Shown here one piece after another: positions 50,340 to 62,439 of a stretch of 64,000 nucleotides of DNA. This stretch comes from Azolla caroliniana (Eukaryota; Polypodiophyta), in assembly GCA_043228905.1 (NCBI GenBank), contig JBHGNT010000016.1, positions 3,224,001 to 3,288,000 on the forward strand. The letters run 5' to 3'. Made by a program: the position numbers and the translations under genes. Positions within the stretch are counted from its first letter, which is position 1; every line of letters starts with the position of its first letter. The notes under the pieces were generated by a model. That model was not told where the DNA came from. It worked only from the letters and a program-made list of their open reading frames with translations, and made no database searches.

Positions 50340-51480
50340 CTTCTTGTCATGATTAAAAATTGAAACCCAACTTACCATCGATGTCCCATATCGACGGATA
50401 TTAGGATGACTAGTACCTTCGAAGATGATGTTTCATACCTTCGGTGTCTTAAGACAACAACCTTCCGACATAATGTGTTTTATGAGGGTAGCTAGACATC
50501 ATATTTATACCTCTTCATTATAGTGTATCATTCCTTCTATCTAATTACATTAGTCCATTTCTAAAATTAGTGAACATACCCTTCACTTATATAAACATTA
50601 GTGAGATATCCTAACCTAAGTTATGTGTGCATAACATACTCCCCTAGTTCAAAAGATTGCACTCTTGCAATATAAAGTGAGGAAATTGGGCCTTAAGAGT
50701 ATGCTCTCGTTCCCATGCGACATCATCAATAAGTTGATCCTTCCATTTGATATTGATTTGGCAAATCTCTTTATAATGTAAACGTTTAGTTTGAGAATCA
50801 AGAATTGGATCTGGAACATGAGGTTTGTAAGACAAATCCTCTAATGTTACAAGATCTTTTACTGTGGTGGTGTTATCACCAGAGCCAAAAAATGGTTTTA
50901 GATGATTGACGTTTGTTAGGAGTATCGTTAGATTGCTTGCGTTTCCCAATGAACTTGACATTCACAGTTGTGGGGAACTAAAGTTTTTTGTGGTTTGTCT
51001 TGGAAGTCCTATGGAACCAACGTATAATGTTGAGAGCTTCATCAAAAGTTGTGGGGTCCTTGTCATGGACAATCCAATGGTAATCCCAATTGGGAATACC
51101 ATTCAAAAAACAATTGACAAACCATTTCTCACCCATAAGTCTTGATATTTGGATTTGGATGCAAGTAGGATGCACATAATCCTCAAGAGAGATAAATGGC
51201 TTGTGCGACAACGTGAGCAAGTGTTGCGCTTGTTCAGTCTGAGAAGGCGTTTACAAGAACTGTTCTTTAAAAATATCAACAAAACCTTCCCAAATTATTG
51301 GTAGGTTTTTTGCAATCCTAAAGCTTGCCACCATGCAACAACTCCACCACCTAACTCACAACCCACATAACCATTTTTTAAACCATTTGGCTTTGGATGG
51401 ATCTCAAAGTGAGACTCCCAACAACCAAGCCATGTTAATGACCTCCTCGTTGCTTTCTTTTCTTATCTCCCTTGAATGGT
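50340..51480 (-). mobile_element. Ty3/gypsy (chromovirus-type) remnant: gag piece, chromodomain piece, 3' LTR
   Basis: On the minus strand a gag-like piece (51480-50978) reads IWEGFVDIF, then FLNGIPNWDYHW and DKDPTTFDEALNII. It is followed directly by the C-terminal integrase/chromodomain region (50961-50644). That region carries DPILDSQTKRL, YKEICQINIKWK, DVAWEREHTLKAQFP. Protease, reverse transcriptase, RNase H and most of integrase are deleted. A purine tract (CTAGGGGAG, 50639-50647) abuts an LTR-like stretch starting TGTTATGCACACATAAC at about 50636 and running to about 50340. Frame breaks occur in the gag piece. It is a dead, internally deleted chromovirus copy. Confidence 0.75.
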
Positions 51481-51529
51481 GTTATTATGAAAGAAGGTTC
51501 ACCTTCGTTCTTTGAATCAATAGTTAGTT

Positions 51530-52690
51530 CTTGGAAATGCTTTTCCAAAGCTGTATTATCTTGCCACACTTTGGCCAATTGATTCAAGGTAATACTCCTT
51601 TAATACTTCTAAAACACTTAAATGTTTATTAGACTCTACCCAATCCATGAAAGTTCGCCCCGTCATCCTTGACATATCATTGATAGTGTATTCATCCAAT
51701 ATTACTTCTTGCCTTCCTATCATCATATGTAAGAAGAAACATATGCTCCTAATTTATTTATTTTCCAAAAAACAAACTACTTCCATTAGTTAAGCAATGT
51801 ACAAAGGATAATTTACAACTCATATGCTCCAAATTATGAGACTTTGATATACTATAATTTGCATTAGTGGCAACGTTGCGATGAGCCAAATATTGGGTAC
51901 AATAAATTCAATTGTTTTCAATTATTGTCCATAGGAACTTATGATGAACCACTAATACTTTAGTTTTTCATGCAAATCTAAAATATGTGTTTGTTCATGT
52001 AGTAAATATTTGATGAGACAATAACCTTATCAAGTGCACCAAAGTCCTAGAACAAATGAGAGCCAAGGAGGAGAGCGAATAAAAGGAAATCTCTTAGGGA
52101 TTTTTTGGTTTTCTTTTTTCATCTTATTGAAATTTACTAGTCAATCCTACGATCAATCTATTGTCATCGGCATTCTACTACAAAATTTACTATCAAAATT
52201 CTTGCACACAATTGTCCACTAATTTCCGTGGTACCTTGTTTCTCAATTATTCTTCAACAATTCTTGTCATAGTTTTGAGACATTACCCCCAAACAATGAT
52301 CAAATAGTAGGAATTAGTTGCAAGTAAATAAAACAACTTTCATTATATTAATACAGTGACATGAAGTGCAAATGCATGAATGTAGTTTACCAAGCAATAT
52401 ACAATATGTACTTGAAGTGCTTGGTGCTAAATCAACTTTTCAACCTACCACTACCATGTTGTTGCATCCACCGGCTAGGCTAGTGCTCTAATAAAAGAAA
52501 AGGAAACAATTTCTTCTTCTTTATTTAAAGGTCCTATGGATACATCATATCACAATAAATGGAATTGTGCATTATAGAGACAAATTTTACAATATGTACA
52601 TCATTCTTCCATAAACTCACATCATTGTCCATGTATGAAAGCACTCCACGATCTTCATGATGTATTTGTATTTTAATAGCCATCATAATG
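51530..52690. other. Interval without a supported gene
   Basis: AT-rich sequence. I see no gene, and no clear structure. Part of it may be further decayed retroelement around the gypsy and copia remnants on either side. Confidence 0.4.
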
Positions 52691-52739
52691 TGTCTTCCTG
52701 CCTTCATGGCAAATGCCTTAGGGTAGTCTTGAAAGCATC

Positions 52740-53060
52740 AACTTCACATTTGTTTGGAACTAACTATATGTATGCTATCCGCATATACAATCTTGAACCA
52801 TCTCCGTCTAAATGATATGTGTCTTTATTATCACCGCGAGAGTAATCCTACAAAGTGGATGAAGCGGTCAAAACTTGATGTATCATTCTTGATATGCTTG
52901 TTTGAGCCCATAAATAATCTTTTGCAACCTACGTACCAAATGTTCTTGTCCAAGAAACGTCAAAACAATGTAGCTAGATTTGAATATAGATTTCTACATG
53001 GACATAACCTTGAACAAAGACAAATTTTGCATCCAATGGAGTACATCTTGTTAGAGCAGG
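52740..53060 (-). pseudogene. Very decayed copia reverse-transcriptase fragment
   Basis: On the minus strand QEHLVRRLQKIIYGLKQAYQ followed by a stop, then an IKF and DRFIHFVG block, matches the copia sequence around the conserved SLYGLKQAP motif. Multiple stops and frameshifts are present. Flanking parts can be aligned only loosely. Confidence 0.6.
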
Positions 53061-53101
53061 GATGATGATAGCAACGATAGATTTCTCTTCAATTTGTTCA
53101 T

Positions 53102-53156
53102 GTTTTCCAACGTAGGAAAACGAATGTTATGCTAGACGAACACGAATTTTACGTAC
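53102..53156. mobile_element. Isolated 55-bp terminal copy of the fold-back element family
   Basis: GTTTTCCAACGTAGGAAAAC through GAACACGAATTTTACGTAC matches the terminus of the element at 28365-29468. It includes the subterminal hairpin, is nearly base for base, and is followed by TA (53157-53158). The other end and core are missing. It lies directly beside the lectin receptor kinase pseudogene. Confidence 0.85.
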
Positions 53157-53184
53157 TATCGCTGGGAATATATACCCTTCCCCT

Positions 53185-53510
53185 CCCCTCCCCAATCCGG
53201 TTCTGGTTTCTGATCCACAGGCACCATCAAAGAGACCCACAGTGTCCTACAATGGTACTTCAACTCCACTAGCTTCCCCAAGAAAAACAACAAACCCGTA
53301 ATCATAGGCCTCTGTGTGGGCTTATCCATACCACTCCTTCTCATAGCTTCCATGTTGACGCTCTGCACTATCAAACAGAGGAAAGTGCAATCAGATCTAC
53401 TTAAGCATTTAAAAGATCTAAATTATGGTCCCACAGAGAGATCTGAAGCCAAGCAACGTGATGTTGGATGAGGATTTTCAATGCGAGGTTAGGCGATTTC
53501 AGCCTAGCCA
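53185..53510 (+). pseudogene. L-type lectin receptor kinase pseudogene, lectin end + membrane helix + kinase catalytic loop
   Basis: Plus-strand reading gives the end of the lectin domain (GTIKETHSVLQWYFNSTSFP, preceded by a TGA), then a membrane helix (KPVIIGLCVGLSIPLLLIAS), and a juxtamembrane piece YGPTE. After that comes an abrupt jump to the catalytic loop RDLKPSNVMLDEDF, with Gln in place of the usual His before RD. A +1 frameshift follows, then the activation start ARLGDFSLAKR, where DFG has become DFS. The kinase N-lobe is missing. It is clearly non-functional. Confidence 0.85.
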
Positions 53511-54080
53511 AACGCATCAGAATCGATCCAAATGCAGGACGTGTTGGTTCCCAAATTGAAGAGATTCTGATTCAATGTGATGTTATGTGCATCGAGGTCT
53601 TGGGTGACCACAGACTTGACACTGTTGACATCAATGCCGACATGGTTGGCATTGTGGGGGTCGATGCCGGGGTCATAAAAGGTATCGAATTCGATAGCCA
53701 CAAAGTGAGAATCATTGGTGGGTGAGGGGCTTGAAGGAGTGATGAGGTCGAGCCCCGCCCCATAGCTATCGGGCACATCGTGGGCAGGATGCGAGCTCAA
53801 TATGAAGGCCATTCCGTCACCGGTGATCTTCCTTCTGCCATCTTGGGTTGGCCCCCATATTGATCAAGAAGGATGTGTTGAAGGATGCTGTGTAATTGTG
53901 TTATTTTGTCCTAGAGACGGAGGGGAGTTTGATATGTGATTTGGCCCCCGATGCATTGAGGATAGCAAGATCACGAGACCCAGTGTCATACATCGCCTGC
54001 AACGCGTCCAGTTGTACAGTAGAGTCTGGATTTAAGTTGCAGGAATAGATATCTGTATTATTGAAGACAGTGAAATTGGA
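53505..54080 (-). pseudogene. Same lectin receptor kinase pseudogene, lectin domain in opposite orientation
   Basis: The minus strand encodes most of a legume-type lectin domain: FNNTDIYSC, VQLDALQ, FNTSFLI, then after a frameshift GDGMAFILSSHP, DSYGAGLDL, VAIEFDTF, NHVGIDVNSV and WIDSD. These are the usual carbohydrate/metal-loop blocks (EFDTF, NHVGID). It meets the plus-strand kinase fragment near 53505, so one gene has been split and one part inverted. A poly-Leu stretch just upstream comes from a GAA repeat (54103-54130). Confidence 0.85.
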
Positions 54081-54084
54081 TTGA

Positions 54085-55242
54085 ACATCGCTTCCATGTG
54101 CAGAAGAAGAAGAAGAAGAAGAAGAAGAAGTTGTATTGAGACCAAAGATTGTCTACGAAAGCACGAAGATGCGGCGGATGAAGGAAGAAGAAGCAGCCAT
54201 TGCCATAAGAACCTTAGGAGATATGGTGAATGCAAGAAATCTGGTTTGGCTACAGACAGAGCAACCTCCTTTACATCGGAGATTATTTCAAAATGGCATG
54301 GCAAAAAGGAACAACAGTGAAGTGGCATTCACACTATGTCCTTGTGTGTATGCTTGGATTCATATAGACTCGCATTCGATTGTTCTTTGTTCTTTTCATA
54401 ACCCTTGCCATCATGTTTGGGTTGAAACCCTTGGGATGAACCTTCTCTGCTCTTTTGACATGCTTAGCCTTGAGCATGCGAAACTTCTCGAATCCAGGGC
54501 TACCTCCTAATTAATTAAGTCAAGCATGTATCCAGTAGTTTAAAGAACAACTCAAAATCTGTTTGTCTTTCACCTGCTGATTGATATTTAGAGAATGAGA
54601 GGGCCCATCAGACCTTCAGCTTGTGAGCTAGAGATTCTGAAATTCAACTGTGATCTCCTTGTATTGAGGGAGTTAATTGTGAATATTTTTTTTGTTTCCC
54701 CTCAAAGTCTGTCGAATGTATATATATTATTCCTCCCCAATGTTTGCACCTTGTGGACCAGGCAAGGTCCACTGAGGAGGTGACCAGATGAAGTGCATAT
54801 AAATGGTAATTCTCCTTGATTCCTTAATGTGGGCTTTAACATTCCATGGCTTACTGTTCCTCTCATTTGCATTGCAGCGAGGCATCCGTTCCTTGGGCAT
54901 TCATAATCAACATCAGAAGTCAAAAGAAGTCATAATCACATATAAAATACAATGAAAAATCATATCTACTCTTTAGCTAAGGAAATTGAACGAAAGAAAT
55001 TGCCGAAATTTGGATGGTACAATCATCAGCATCATTAGACCCCTGCTAAAAATAAAACCCCACTCAAAGATTGGGACTTGGAATATGGATTTCTTGGCAT
55101 TTTGAGAACTGGTAATGTTTCTGCCAGAGTCTACAAACTTCATTGATCAAGAAATGCGTTACTAATGGATTTCTTGGCATTTTGAGAACTGGTAATGTAA
55201 AGTTTGGAAATGAGGGGGGGAGATGTCAGAGTATATGCTTTC
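54085..55242. other. Interval without a supported gene; short direct duplication
   Basis: It holds a GAA run (54103-54130) and a 30-bp direct repeat, GGATTTCTTGGCATTTTGAG and following bases, at about 55088 and 55168. A stretch near 54720-54775 (TTCCTCCCCAATGTTTGCAC) is similar, inverted, to 58725-58765. Confidence 0.5.
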
Positions 55243-56790
55243 AATTAGTAATGCATTTCTGTTATACGATCAGGCGATACTTCTGGATGAGGCACAGGGC
55301 TATAAAATTCAAAACCTTTCTCTAGGTTTTGGATCCAGGTTTTAATTTGCATATGATATTGTATATATCATATGCAAAAATAAAACTAGGATCATCATCA
55401 ACACTAATTATTAGCTGCCCCCCATGACAATGTATATATAGCATCTGCTTTCTGTTCTTTCCAAGCTTGCAATTCCCATTTCTCACACCGGCTGAACATG
55501 AAGAACAAAAAATTGGAAATGATCACATCAAGACAACTTCTAGGGTCACATCAAGTAGTGTAAATTCATCTCCTCATACTGAACTAGACACATTCAGAAG
55601 GTCGCCAATTTTGCAAAAAAGAGCCTATCATGCCATCCATTGGCTACAGAGGGACTTCAATCATATTTAACGTTTCAAAATCACACTCATAGCATATCTA
55701 ATGCATTGGTGCATGCACATTAGTAACTACCACATAGAAAGAATGTTGGCCACTGAGAAACATTGAATATTTATTGACAGACATGAAAGGACACCATAAG
55801 ATACTAATATGGCCATGACTTTCTCACTAAAGCTTCAGCATCATTTGATTCTTTGATTTTGTGCAATATCCTATAACATCCAGGTAATAATAATCCAATG
55901 TGGTATCTCGACGAAAAGAAAAGAAAGATACACATTACATGTCGGATTGCTGTCTTTTTTAAAGTCTGGATTACCCCATATTCATGAAACCTTACTTTTG
56001 CTTCTCGTCCAACAAAAGATTCAAGTCGACATTACTAGGCCTCTTACTTTAACACATATTGTGAAGAACAGATTCAACATACTTTAATATTTGTGTTGGT
56101 ATCATAATCATCATGTAGCCATTATACCTTCTCATAGATATTGCATTCTGAATCAGTAAATGGCATATGAATAAGATCTGAATCTCTCCCATGACACGTT
56201 ATGAGCCTAAAAACTTCATTGATCCGGAAATCTATACCTTGGATCTAAAAAGAAAAAACCTATTGAAACTCCTAAAGATAGATTTCGTCAACCATCAATA
56301 CTAAGTAAAAGCACCCAATTCTTCTTTACTTTGGCGAAAATCACTACAAAAAGTATCGACAATTATGTATATGAAAAATCAAAAGAAATGGATTGAGTAT
56401 GGACGACAAATTCAATTCAAGGCTCCATATATAAGAGATCGCTACGATATTGTGGTATGTAGCACGACTTTCCTGACTCTCCAATTTATATTCATTTTAA
56501 ATTTTTGTGTAGAAAACAAATTAGCTGGGAGGTGACATTTTAATAATAAACATGCTTGATGAGCATTGCATCAAATTTGTTGTTTGTGTGTGATCAATTT
56601 GTATGGAAGATTTTCCTATTCCATCGAAATCCATTACAAACTGGCACATACATGGCTTTCAAATCAATGGAAGCATACATAACCAACTCCGCGTTTCTGT
56701 TTCATTAGGATTTAAAGTGATAATGTACGGTCAAACGAACTTTAAACAATTAGCACGAAATGCAATATATATGAAACTAATATGGCCTTT
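55243..56790. repeat. Segmental duplication, copy A
   Basis: This alignable, collinear copy of 58804-60979 begins around ATTAGTAATGC and ends at TATGGCCTT. Shared landmarks include TTTTGGATCC(A/T)GGTTTTAATT, CATATGATATTGTATATATC, CACACCGGCT and ACGACAAATTCAA. Copy A carries neither the MITE nor the poly(A) insertion of copy B. No coding function seen. Confidence 0.85.
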
Positions 56791-57843
56791 GAGAGATATA
56801 ATATGAAGTATGAATCCAATTTGTCCCTACAGAGATATCGCCACTAGAAACGGAAAGGAAAATTGAAATGTCCTATCTTCCAATTTGATATGCTTTTTAA
56901 AATCTCTCTTGCTAATAAGTTTTAGACTCACATTTCCAAAGTGTCATGGAAAATTAGTTCATGTCTTTCGATTTGAACATAATTAATAGAGACAAATGGT
57001 GCCGTAAAACGATGTGATGAATCTTCAATGACCGCTACAAGTCATTTCTTCTGATGTCTCAATAGCCTTCAATCATAATGTGGTTTATGTAACTCACGGG
57101 AACTTGTTCGTAGATACGATAATTGTGATATAAGTGATTCAATCATGCCAAAACTTAGGATCTTTTCTAATCTCCTTGAGCATGTTCGTTGATGCATCCC
57201 AAGCCGCATGAGATGCCAAGGGTATTGTTGTCACTTGATGCTTCCTAATGATCACTCATATTTATTTGTGGAGAGGGTGTCTCATATCTTGTTCCAAGTG
57301 TATGTAGAGTCTAAGGTGATAACTTTTAGGGTGGCAAGTTCACTTCTTTTGGGTGTGAGTTATGGTGCATGTGGTAATTTATGATCTATAGCCCCAAGGC
57401 AAATCTTCTCATGGGTGTAGGGTCAACCAATGGGGGAAAATAAGTATTTTTCGCAAGATATAGAAGCTAAAGTAGTGATGTGAAGAAATACATAAACTTT
57501 CATTGGTTGTATATGAGTTACATCTTGTGAGATGTTTTAACATGTATAAATCATACCAACAAAAATACGGCATCCACCAATAATTTTTTATGCTCGAGTA
57601 AGCTCTCATTACCTTGTGAACTCGGACAAGGTGCACATGCAAATGTCTTTTTGTTATATATATAAAGTTGTTATTTATCTCAAGGGGCTCACGTTTCTCT
57701 AATTTTTCTATTATTAGGTTTCCTATTTTCTCCAAGGGGTGTGTTTGTATTGTCATGATAGACCGACCATATTAGAGGATTATGTTTATGGGTCACTTGA
57801 CTATGTCTTCTTATGTGGGGTAATTGGTTTGTGATCGCATGCA
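56791..57843. other. Interval without a supported gene
   Basis: AT-rich, no gene or element recognised. Confidence 0.4.
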
Positions 57844-58027
57844 TGCTAGGCTGGGAAAAGGTTGATAAAGTGTATGCTCTAGAGTCTAAATATCAAGGTT
57901 GTGTTTAGCATTCTTAATCATGTGCTTAATCCGGCTAGGCTGGGAAAAGGTTGATAAAGTGTATGCTCTAGACTCTAGAGTCTAAATATCAAGGTTGTGT
58001 TTAGCATTCTTAATCTTGTGCTTAATC
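57844..58027. repeat. About 90-bp tandem duplication
   Basis: GCTAGGCTGGGAAAAGGTTG through TTAGCATTCTTAATC occurs at 57844-57933 and again at 57934-58027. The copies are near-identical, apart from an extra CTCTAGA in the second, so the event is recent. Confidence 0.9.
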
Positions 58028-58759
58028 TTGAATTTTAAGTGATTACAAAACTCCACCTTTGAAAAAGTATACATATGAAGCATGCAAACTTTGTTATATT
58101 ATTACAACTGTCGAATATACATAATTTCTTTGGAAGCTGTTATGTATGAATTGGTCAAAATTCACCTTATCCCTTGCCATCCACATTCGAGGTGAGTTTA
58201 TAATTATGGAATGCCCGTGTTCTTTATGAACATTACCTACCTAATGTTGGGGAAAATAACATAGCCTAGCTCTCACAACAATGTTTTCGCTATGTCGCAC
58301 AAACAATGTAAATAAGGATGGTGGGTCACCGTGCACAAAATGTGGGTCAAATTAGAATGAATCATCATTGTGGATGAGTCGATGTAGCCTATCCATTTGG
58401 TATTCTAATTGTTCTAGGTTCAATGGTCAACAAATTTCTCTTTAATTTATTTTTGTTCAGACAATTGGTGCTTCTTGACATTTAGGACGGTAAATCCCAA
58501 AAGACTTAGGGATTTTAATAGGAAGAAATTGAGCTTAATTTTTTTTACTTGTCTCTCTTTTCAAACATTGGACTTTACATTGTTGATAAGAAACTAATGA
58601 TTGTATGGAGAAATCTTCCATCTAGAAACAGTTCTAGTTGCTTGGGTACAAATTGGCCGATGCACCATATGTCCCCATTTAGAAAAGCTACCAAGGAATC
58701 AACTTTAGCTTCGCATAACAATGGACCTCGGCCGGTCCACATGGTGCAAACTTGGGGAG

Positions 58760-58761
<2 letters not shown>

Positions 58762-58798
<37 letters not shown>
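58762..58798. repeat. AT dinucleotide microsatellite
   Basis: About 18 AT units immediately left of segmental-duplication copy B. Confidence 0.9.
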
Positions 58799-58799
<1 letters not shown>

Positions 58800-59539
58800 T
58801 TCCCATTAGTAACCCATTTTTGTTATATGATCAGGCGACACTTATAGACGAGGCACAAGGCTATAAAATTCAAACCATTCTCTAGGTTTTGGATCCTGGT
58901 TTTAATTTGCATATGATATTGTATATATCATATGCAAAATAAAACTAGGATCATCATCAACACTAGCATCTACTTTCTATTCTTTCCAAGCTTGCAATTT
59001 CCATTTCTCACACCGGCTAAGCATGAAGAATACAAAATTGGAAATGTCATTAACCTATGCAAAATGACCACATCAAGACAACTTCTAGGGTCACATCAAT
59101 TGGTGTAAATTCATCTCCTCATACTGGACTAGACAAATTCAGCAAGTCACCAAATTTGCAAGAAAGAGCCTATCATGCCATTGTCATTTATCTAAATCAA
59201 TGATTTTCCTCTCCATTGGTTATAGAAAGAGTGCCCAAATTTGGGGCTTCAATCATATTTGAAGCTTCAAAATCACACGACCACATAGAAAGAATGTTGG
59301 CCATTGAGAAACATTGAATCTTTACTGATAGACATGAAAGGGACACCATAAGATAGTAATATGGCCATGACTTTCTCACTAAAGCTTCAACATAATTTGA
59401 TTCTTCCATTTTGTGCAATATCTTGTAAGTTTGTAACATTCAGATAATAATAATCCGATCCGGTATCTCATAGAAAAGAAAGGAAAGACACACAGTACAT
59501 GCCGAATTGATCTCTTTAAATTTTGGATTACCCCACATC

Positions 59540-59988
59540 TAACAATCAGCAACGGTTCAGTTCGGTTCGTTTCAGTTTGAGCGGGTCCAAACCGAACCGT
59601 TTAAAGATTTTGAAACCTGAATCAAACCAAACCAAACCGTAAAAACTATGGTTTTGTGGTTCGGTTTTGGTTTTCAACATAGGTCAAATTTTTAATTTTA
59701 ATTTTTTAAAAATTTATAATATTTCATTTTTAAAAATTTTTAAATTTTTAAAGATGTTCCTAAAATGTGATAATAAGGTCTAAAAATGGAAAGATTGTTA
59801 AAAAAACAATTTTTAAAATTTTTAAAATAAAAAATAAAAAATCGTTATACCGTTTAAACCGCGGTTTCTGGTTGTTAAAACCGAACATTTTTTAAAAACC
59901 TAAACCTGAACCGAACCGAACCGTTGAAACCGTTAAGCCTTTAAGTTGTGGTTCGGTTAGGTTCAAATCGAACCGTTGCCGATTGTTA
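59540..59988. mobile_element. hAT-like MITE, second family member, with 8-bp target-site duplication
   Basis: It starts TAACAATCAGCAACGGTTC and ends with the inverted GAACCGTTGCCGATTGTTA. It is flanked by CCCACATC (59532-59539) and CCCACATT (59989-59996), one mismatch. The subterminal zones carry GTTCGGTT/AACCGAACC repeats like the element at 42215. The terminal inverted repeats resemble that element (TARCAAT then GGCA then GG). The empty site is preserved in copy A at about 55971-55985 (TTACCCCATATTCATG). Non-coding. Confidence 0.9.
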
Positions 59989-60317
59989 CCCACATTTATG
60001 AAACCTTACTTTTGCTTCTCGTTAGATATTATTAGGTCTCTTACTTTATCTCATACGGTGAAGAACAGATTCAACATCTTGTATTTGTGTTGGTATCATA
60101 ATCATCATGTACCCATTAAACCTTCTCATAGACATTGCACTCTAAAAGAGTAAATGCCATATGAATAAGATTCGAATCTCTCCCATGACACGTTACGAGC
60201 CTAGAGACTTCATTGATTAGGAAATCTATGCCTTGGATCTAAAAAAAATAACCCTATTGAAACTCCGAAAGATAGATTTCGTCAACCATCGATAGTAAGT
60301 AAAAGCACCCAATTCTT

Positions 60318-60496
60318 TAGCCATAGGTATCTACTTACATTAAGTAGTCAGTCCGAAAGGCTATGTAAACAATTTCATTTTCTTGAACTTGATCGGAGGG
60401 AGATTCCCTGATTTGTGTATAAGCCTCCTTGTACAGTCTTTTTGTAATAATCCGTCCTAACTAATGGGAAAGTAGTTTCATTTTGGGAAAAAAAAA
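60318..60496 (+). mobile_element. Poly(A)-tailed retroposed insertion with 13-bp target-site duplication
   Basis: It is present in copy B only. It starts TAGCCATAGGTATC and ends in GGGAAAAAAAAA. It is flanked by GCACCCAATTCTT (60305-60317) and GTACCCAATTCTT (60497-60509); copy A has a single CACCCAATTCTT. These are the marks of target-primed retroposition. I do not recognise the source RNA: there is no clear tRNA A/B box and no known coding sequence. Confidence 0.8.
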
Positions 60497-60979
60497 GTAC
60501 CCAATTCTTCCTTACTTTGGCAAAAATCACTACAAAAAGTATCGACAAGATGTACATGAAAATCAAAGGAAATGAATTGAGTATGGACGACAAATTCAAG
60601 GCTCCTTATATAAGAGATCACTATGATATTGTGGTATGCATACACAATTTTTCTGACTCTCCAATATATATTCATTTTAAATTTTGTATAGAAAAAAAAA
60701 AGTGTTGTGTAGTGACATCTTAAAGTAAACATGCTTTGATGAGCATTGCATCAAATTTGTTGATTGTGTCTAATCAATTCAGATGGAAGATTTTCCTGTT
60801 TAATTGAAATCCATTAGAAATGGACACATAAATTGATTTCAAATCAATGGAAGCATACATAACCAACTCCGCATTTCTATTTTATTAGGATTTAAAGTGA
60901 TAATGTAAGGTCAAACAAACGTTAAACAATTAGTATGAAATACAATATATATATATATATATTAACTAGTATGGCCTTA

Positions 60980-62439
60980 GACAGATTTCCCTTTATTCCC
61001 GTTCCTCGTTCTCTCTACTACATTTTAGAGAGCTTTAGTCAAGTTTAGCTTGAGAACTTCTATTACAAGCAAGTGAGTGCAAGTAACGACAATGTCACTC
61101 GTAAAGGAAAAGTGTAAAGACTCTTATATGCATTTTGTGCCTATGGACATGTTTTAAATATTCACGTGACATATTTGTATTTTGTACATGCGCACATGTC
61201 ATAACTTGATCTTTCCAAAATTAGAACAGTGAGAAATCTATATGGCTATTTCTATGGATAGGTAGGAAATTACTCCTTAGAATGTAATAGAGATGGAGGA
61301 ATAATAACTTCCATATCAGTAGACAATTGAAGAATAATATAGATTATCCAACTAGGATAAAACTCTTGGACTTTATTATTGTTAATAATTAGTTAATTAG
61401 TATCTAATTATGTGAGTAGTTAATCACGTATGTGGTTAAGCAACGAAAGGATGTGTTTGTATGTGTGTGCGTGAGAAAGAAAGGAAGTTATACATATGAA
61501 CAATTACACAATGGGGGATGATTAACAAGAATGTAGCTAAAGAACTATATTGGGAAAAAAAAGAATGTAGCTTAAGAACTATATATTGTATTAAAAGAAA
61601 TCAAGTTACAAAAATACCCATAATGAGGTATATATAAATTTCATGTGCAAGGGTGCACATGTGAGAAGGGAATATAGTTACAAGGGTGTAAGTCTTATAG
61701 TAAATGAACTTGATACTTGGGATCTAGAATGTATCCCACTTAAGTATGGGAACAAAATCCTATTTAAGACTTTAGAGGCAACACACTAACTAGATTCTAT
61801 TTATGTAACGACGAAGTTACATGATTGACAAAATAATTAAACCTAGTTGAGCTTGATATCTCAACAATTATGAATAATCTATATGTTTCCTTGTTGGCTT
61901 AGTCATATCGCCTGAATGAGTTCTACACTACTCTTTCATAGGTTGACATTTTGATGACTTGGTAGTGTAGGAATCACACTAATCCACCTTAACTTTGTGG
62001 TGAAACTCGAATGTGCTTACACTACTACAAGGCGAGAGTCTATGGTAAAGTAACTTGATTCTAAGATGAAAGAAAATATCAAGCAACCTTTGTTGTAATG
62101 AACCCAAATCTTATTTTACTCACTAGAAAATGTAAACATCCTTTGCTAATGAAAGACAATATCGTTTGGGAGGCATTCTTGAAGGCTATTTGATCTAGAA
62201 GTGAACGCACATAGGACCCTTCTCTAGTACCCTATTTTACAAGGAAGTATATGACAAAGAGAGTGAACCTTTCTGGCTTTGGTTATTTAACATGGAACTT
62301 CGCTTCTCAAAAAACCATGCTACCACAAATATAAAGTTAAACATGTATCTAAGTTCCATAGATAATGTGTTGGCATTACAAAAAAGTTCAAAGTATAGGC
62401 CTAGTATGCACTAATTGGGGCTTATCTTGGATGTGATAT
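60980..62439. other. Interval without a supported gene
   Basis: AT-rich. A short direct duplication of AAGAATGTAGCT(T)AAGAACTATAT occurs at about 61530 and 61563. No gene or RNA recognised. Confidence 0.45.

Larger units (their letters stand above)
58804..60979. repeat. Segmental duplication, copy B
   Basis: Direct-orientation partner of 55243-56790, about 3.5 kb away. It is longer because of a 449-bp hAT-like element (59540-59988) and a 179-bp tailed insertion (60318-60496). It lacks a short stretch near the ATTATTAGCTGCCCCCC segment of copy A. Confidence 0.85.

Noticed and set aside
60375-60599. 74-residue minus-strand frame in the retroposed insertion
   Set aside because: It spans the insertion boundary and poly(A) tail and matches no protein I recognise.
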